8,173 bases of DNA from positions 1 through 8,173 of the forward strand of contig JBAYJJ010000049.1 of assembly GCA_041665165.1 (NCBI GenBank), in the 5' to 3' direction. Below, piece after piece: positions 6,523-8,173 of this stretch. Each line of letters starts with the position of its first letter. The first letter of the stretch is position 1. This stretch comes from MWCR01 sp041665165. Its GTDB lineage: Bacteria; Patescibacteriota; Patescibacteriia; 2-12-FULL-60-25. Made by a program: the position numbers and the translations under genes. The notes under the pieces were generated by a model. That model did no database searches and was not told the DNA's origin. It was given only the letters and a program-made list of their open reading frames with translations.

Positions 6523-6619
6523 TGTCATTGCGAGCGCTAGCGCGGCAATCTCTTACCAATCAACTGAAGTACATCTGTATTTCGGTATGAGATTGCTTCA
6601 CTGCTCGTTCGCAATGACA
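6523..6619. repeat. 97-bp inverted-repeat (REP/MITE-like) element
   Basis: Outer arms are TGTCATTGCGAGCG (6523-6536) and its near-complement ending CGCAATGACA (6610-6619; the ten terminal bases pair perfectly). Inner arms GCAATCTC (6545-6552) and GAGATTGC (6589-6596) pair perfectly. A 36-base unpaired centre (6553-6588) lies between them. The 'GTCATTGCGAG ... GCAATCTC' words are, from memory, a widespread intergenic palindromic repeat type in bacterial genomes. No transposase is encoded. A short related word, TGTCATCTCGACC (6502-6514), lies just outside the left arm and may be a remnant of a second copy. The element fills most of the spacer between the two divergent genes. Confidence 0.75.
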
Positions 6620-6643
6620 GAAGTGGGCATTGTCTTGTATCAT
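6614..6643 (+). promoter_or_regulatory. Candidate leaderless promoter of prmC, -35 inside the repeat
   Basis: ATGACA (6614-6619, 5/6 to TTGACA) is the terminal sequence of the inverted-repeat element. After an 18-base spacer comes TATCAT (6638-6643, 5/6). The expected start of transcription, about 6650, coincides with the A of the prmC ATG, and no Shine-Dalgarno precedes it. Box matches are by eye. Confidence 0.45.
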
Positions 6644-6649
6644 TGTTGA

Positions 6650-7561
6650 ATGCAAATCAACGAACTGATCGGCCAAGCAAAAATCGATTGTTACGAAGCC
6701 GAGCTGCTGTTGGGCCATGTGCTTAAGCAAGACCAGGTCTATTTGCGCATCCACGGCGATAAAACAGTGACGCCTTCGGCTATCAAGAAATTCAAGGCCC
6801 TGATCAACCGCCGGCTCAAGCATGAGCCGATTGCGTATTTGGTGAAGAGCCAGCCTTTCATGGGCCGAGAATTCGCAGTTGACCGCAATGTACTCATCCC
6901 CCGCCCTGAAACCGAAATTCTTTCCCAACTCGTCGAACAACATCTGAAAGGACTCCCAGGACATCGAGGACTCAGAGGACGTGCAAGTGGCGTTATCGTG
7001 GACATCGGCACAGGCTCAGGTTGTCTGGCAGTGACCTTAGCGCTCGCATTTCCAAAAGCAAGAGTAATCGCTTCAGACATCTCAACCAAAGCGCTTGCCA
7101 TCGCAAAACAAAACGCGAAGAAAAATCGTGCTACTATTGAATTTATTAAGGATAATCTGTTCGGCGAGAAAGTTAAGTCGAATATCGAATATCAAATATC
7201 GAGCATGACAGCGAAGCGGACATTCGACATTCAGCGAAGCGGACATTCGACATTCGAAGTAGTCATAGTCGCCAATCTCCCCTACCTGCCCGTGCGCGAC
7301 AAAAAAACAATGATGCCTGACGTTGCAAAATACGAACCAGCCAAAGCTCTGTTTGCCGGCAAGGATGGATCAGCACTCGTCAGAAAACTCCTGAACCAAA
7401 TTCGACACTCCAAATTCGACATTCAAACTTCGACCTTCCTGGAAATCGATCCGCCGCAGGCAAAAGGATTGTGCGATTTCGCGAAAAAACTTTTCCCAAA
7501 CAAAAAAGTGCAGATCAAAAAAGACTTGTGCGGCAAAGATAGGTTCTTGATTGTTATTTAA
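6650..7561 (+). CDS. prmC: Release factor glutamine N5-methyltransferase
   Basis: 303 residues. It methylates the Gln of the GGQ motif in RF1/RF2 using S-adenosylmethionine, which tunes translation termination. An N-terminal helical domain (1-75) is followed by LIPRPETEIL (82-91), the SAM motif VDIGTGSGCLAVTLAL (117-132), the motif II acidic end ASDIS (141-145), the D-x-F-type DNLFG (168-172), and NLPYLP (209-214), a variant of the NPPY substrate-glutamine motif. Family members pass almost directly from DNLF to the NPPY strand. Here about 28 residues (174-201) are inserted, encoded by repeat DNA. A second repeat-like stretch encodes SKFDIQTST (254-262), and a GAGGAC-rich linker lies at 101-113. 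The frame is open throughout, so the gene is probably functional. Its stop overlaps the stop of convergent murA. Confidence 0.93.
   Translation: MQINELIGQAKIDCYEAELLLGHVLKQDQVYLRIHGDKTVTPSAIKKFKALINRRLKHEPIAYLVKSQPFMGREFAVDRNVLIPRPETEILSQLVEQHLKGLPGHRGLRGRASGVIVDIGTGSGCLAVTLALAFPKARVIASDISTKALAIAKQNAKKNRATIEFIKDNLFGEKVKSNIEYQISSMTAKRTFDIQRSGHSTFEVVIVANLPYLPVRDKKTMMPDVAKYEPAKALFAGKDGSALVRKLLNQIRHSKFDIQTSTFLEIDPPQAKGLCDFAKKLFPNKKVQIKKDLCGKDRFLIVI
7209..7254 (+). repeat. Perfect 23-bp tandem duplication inside prmC
   Basis: The 23-base unit starting CAGCGAAGCGGACATTCGAC occurs at 7209-7231 and again, without mismatch, at 7232-7254. Because 23 is not a multiple of three, the copies are read in different frames (AKRTFDI, then QRSGHSTF). 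The inner word ATTCGACA occurs here at 7222 and 7245, and again in the same gene at 7400 and 7414. Immediately upstream (7180-7203) is another low-complexity run built on AATATCGA/AATATCAA. Confidence 0.9.
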
Positions 7562-8173
7562 ATGACTTCGATGTCTGCCCCGAGGTTCTTCAGTTTGCCG
7601 ATGATGTTTTCGTAGCCGCGTTCAATGATCTCCACGCCCGTGACTTTGGATTCTCCGGTAGCCATCAAAGCCGCAAGCAGATAGGAAAAGCCGGCGCGCA
7701 GATCCGGGATGCAGATGTCCGCGGCTTTAAGCGGCGTTGGGCCGGATACGATGCAGGAATGCAGATAATTTTGATGCTTATAGCGGCACGCCTTGCTGCC
7801 CAAACAATCTGAGTGGAGTTGGATGTTCGCTCCCATCTTGACCAGCGATTCAGTATAGCCAAAACGGTCCTCAAAAATAGTTTCATGCACAATGGATACG
7901 CCTTTGGCCTGGGTGAGCAGCATCACAAAAGGCTGCTGCCAATCTGTCATGAAGCCAGGGTGCGTGTCTGTTTCCAGAATGACCGGATCGTATTTGTCCG
8001 CATGTCCGAATTGGATGCCGTCTTCCTCGACTTTGAACGGCACGCCCACGCGGCGGATGGCATTCAAAAACGAAAGCATGTCGTCTTGGCGCGCATGGCG
8101 CACAAAAATCGATCCACCTGTAATGGCTGCTACGATTCCGAAAGATGCAGCCTCGATCCTGTCCGGCAAAACA
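7558..8173 (-). CDS. murA: UDP-N-acetylglucosamine 1-carboxyvinyltransferase, C-terminal half
   Basis: The last about 205 residues of MurA; the gene continues past the right edge. The TTG at 8169 is not the start: the frame stays open to the edge and reads VLPDRIEA, a conserved internal MurA segment. MurA transfers enolpyruvate from PEP to UDP-GlcNAc, the first committed step of peptidoglycan synthesis, in the cytosol. Visible motifs are PDRIEAASFGIVAAITGG, HPGFMTDWQQPF (its Asp corresponds to the catalytic Asp305 of E. coli MurA, by family knowledge), VHETIFEDRFGYTESLVKMG and IPDLRAGFSYLLAALMA (its Arg corresponds to Arg397). Typical MurA is about 420 residues, so roughly half, including the Cys/Asp115 loop, is not seen. 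TDWQQPF in place of the commoner TDMQAQF marks a divergent clade. The stop codon overlaps that of prmC. Confidence 0.93.
   Translation of the reverse strand, partial: VLPDRIEAASFGIVAAITGGSIFVRHARQDDMLSFLNAIRRVGVPFKVEEDGIQFGHADKYDPVILETDTHPGFMTDWQQPFVMLLTQAKGVSIVHETIFEDRFGYTESLVKMGANIQLHSDCLGSKACRYKHQNYLHSCIVSGPTPLKAADICIPDLRAGFSYLLAALMATGESKVTGVEIIERGYENIIGKLKNLGADIEVI

Noticed and set aside
6560..6964. Minus-strand open frame of 134 codons across the prmC start
   Set aside because: It is antisense to the conserved N-terminal domain of PrmC and begins or ends in repeat sequence; no support as a gene.
7209..7254. CRISPR-like direct repeats
   Set aside because: The two 23-bp units are directly adjacent with no spacers and lie inside a coding frame.
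8167..8169. TTG at 8169 as the start of murA
   Set aside because: The frame stays open to the window edge, and the residues around it belong to a conserved internal MurA segment, so the gene is simply cut by the window.
1..8173. Alternative genetic code with TGA read as Gly (as in Gracilibacteria)
   Set aside because: TGA serves as the natural stop of hisS, rpsU and the pilin-Ig gene at expected protein ends, and no conserved Gly falls on TGA.

Overview
The window looks like a chromosomal segment of a Candidate Phyla Radiation (Patescibacteria) bacterium, probably of the Parcubacteria type. This is an inference from several signs: VirB2/TrbC-like pilins with signal peptides, one fused to Ig-like domains; very tight gene packing with ATGA start/stop overlaps; few Shine-Dalgarno sites; and short AT-rich 'ATTCGACATT / CAAACACCAAAC' type repeats that sit in spacers and even inside a gene. 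The standard genetic code fits throughout: TGA is used as a stop, and no conserved position needs recoding. I cannot place the organism below phylum level.

Layout. From 6458 down to 1 all genes lie on the minus strand, in this transcription order: an unrecognised six-helix membrane protein (6458-5271), signal peptidase I lepB (5194-4589), histidyl-tRNA synthetase hisS (4472-3084), ribosomal protein bS21 rpsU (3020-2775), yqeY (2778-2326), a hairpin resembling an intrinsic terminator (2302-2275), a large pilin/Ig-like surface protein (2244-361), and a small pilin paralogue cut by the left edge (364-1). Promoter-like sequences precede lepB, hisS (weak) and rpsU. rpsU-yqeY and the two pilin genes are each joined by ATGA overlaps. 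To the right, prmC (6650-7561) runs on the plus strand, divergent from the membrane-protein gene. It meets the incomplete murA (minus strand, 8173-7558) tail to tail, with stop codons overlapping on a TTAA palindrome.

Functions. Most genes are core housekeeping: translation (hisS, rpsU, yqeY, and prmC for release-factor methylation), protein export (lepB) and peptidoglycan precursor synthesis (murA). The accessory part is the pilin pair at the left. Both proteins carry signal peptides, plausible substrates for the nearby signal peptidase, and they probably form a cell-surface structure.

The points most worth a second look are: (1) prmC has absorbed repeat DNA, including a perfect 23-bp tandem duplication, just before its catalytic NLPY motif; (2) a 97-bp inverted-repeat element sits between the divergent genes, and its right end appears to supply the -35 box of a leaderless prmC promoter; (3) rpsU is the only gene here with a well-placed strong Shine-Dalgarno site, recalling the bS21 autoregulation proposed in Bacteroidota; (4) the tandem pilin / pilin-Ig fusion pair. 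I did not find CRISPR arrays, tRNA or rRNA genes, transposases or a defence system.
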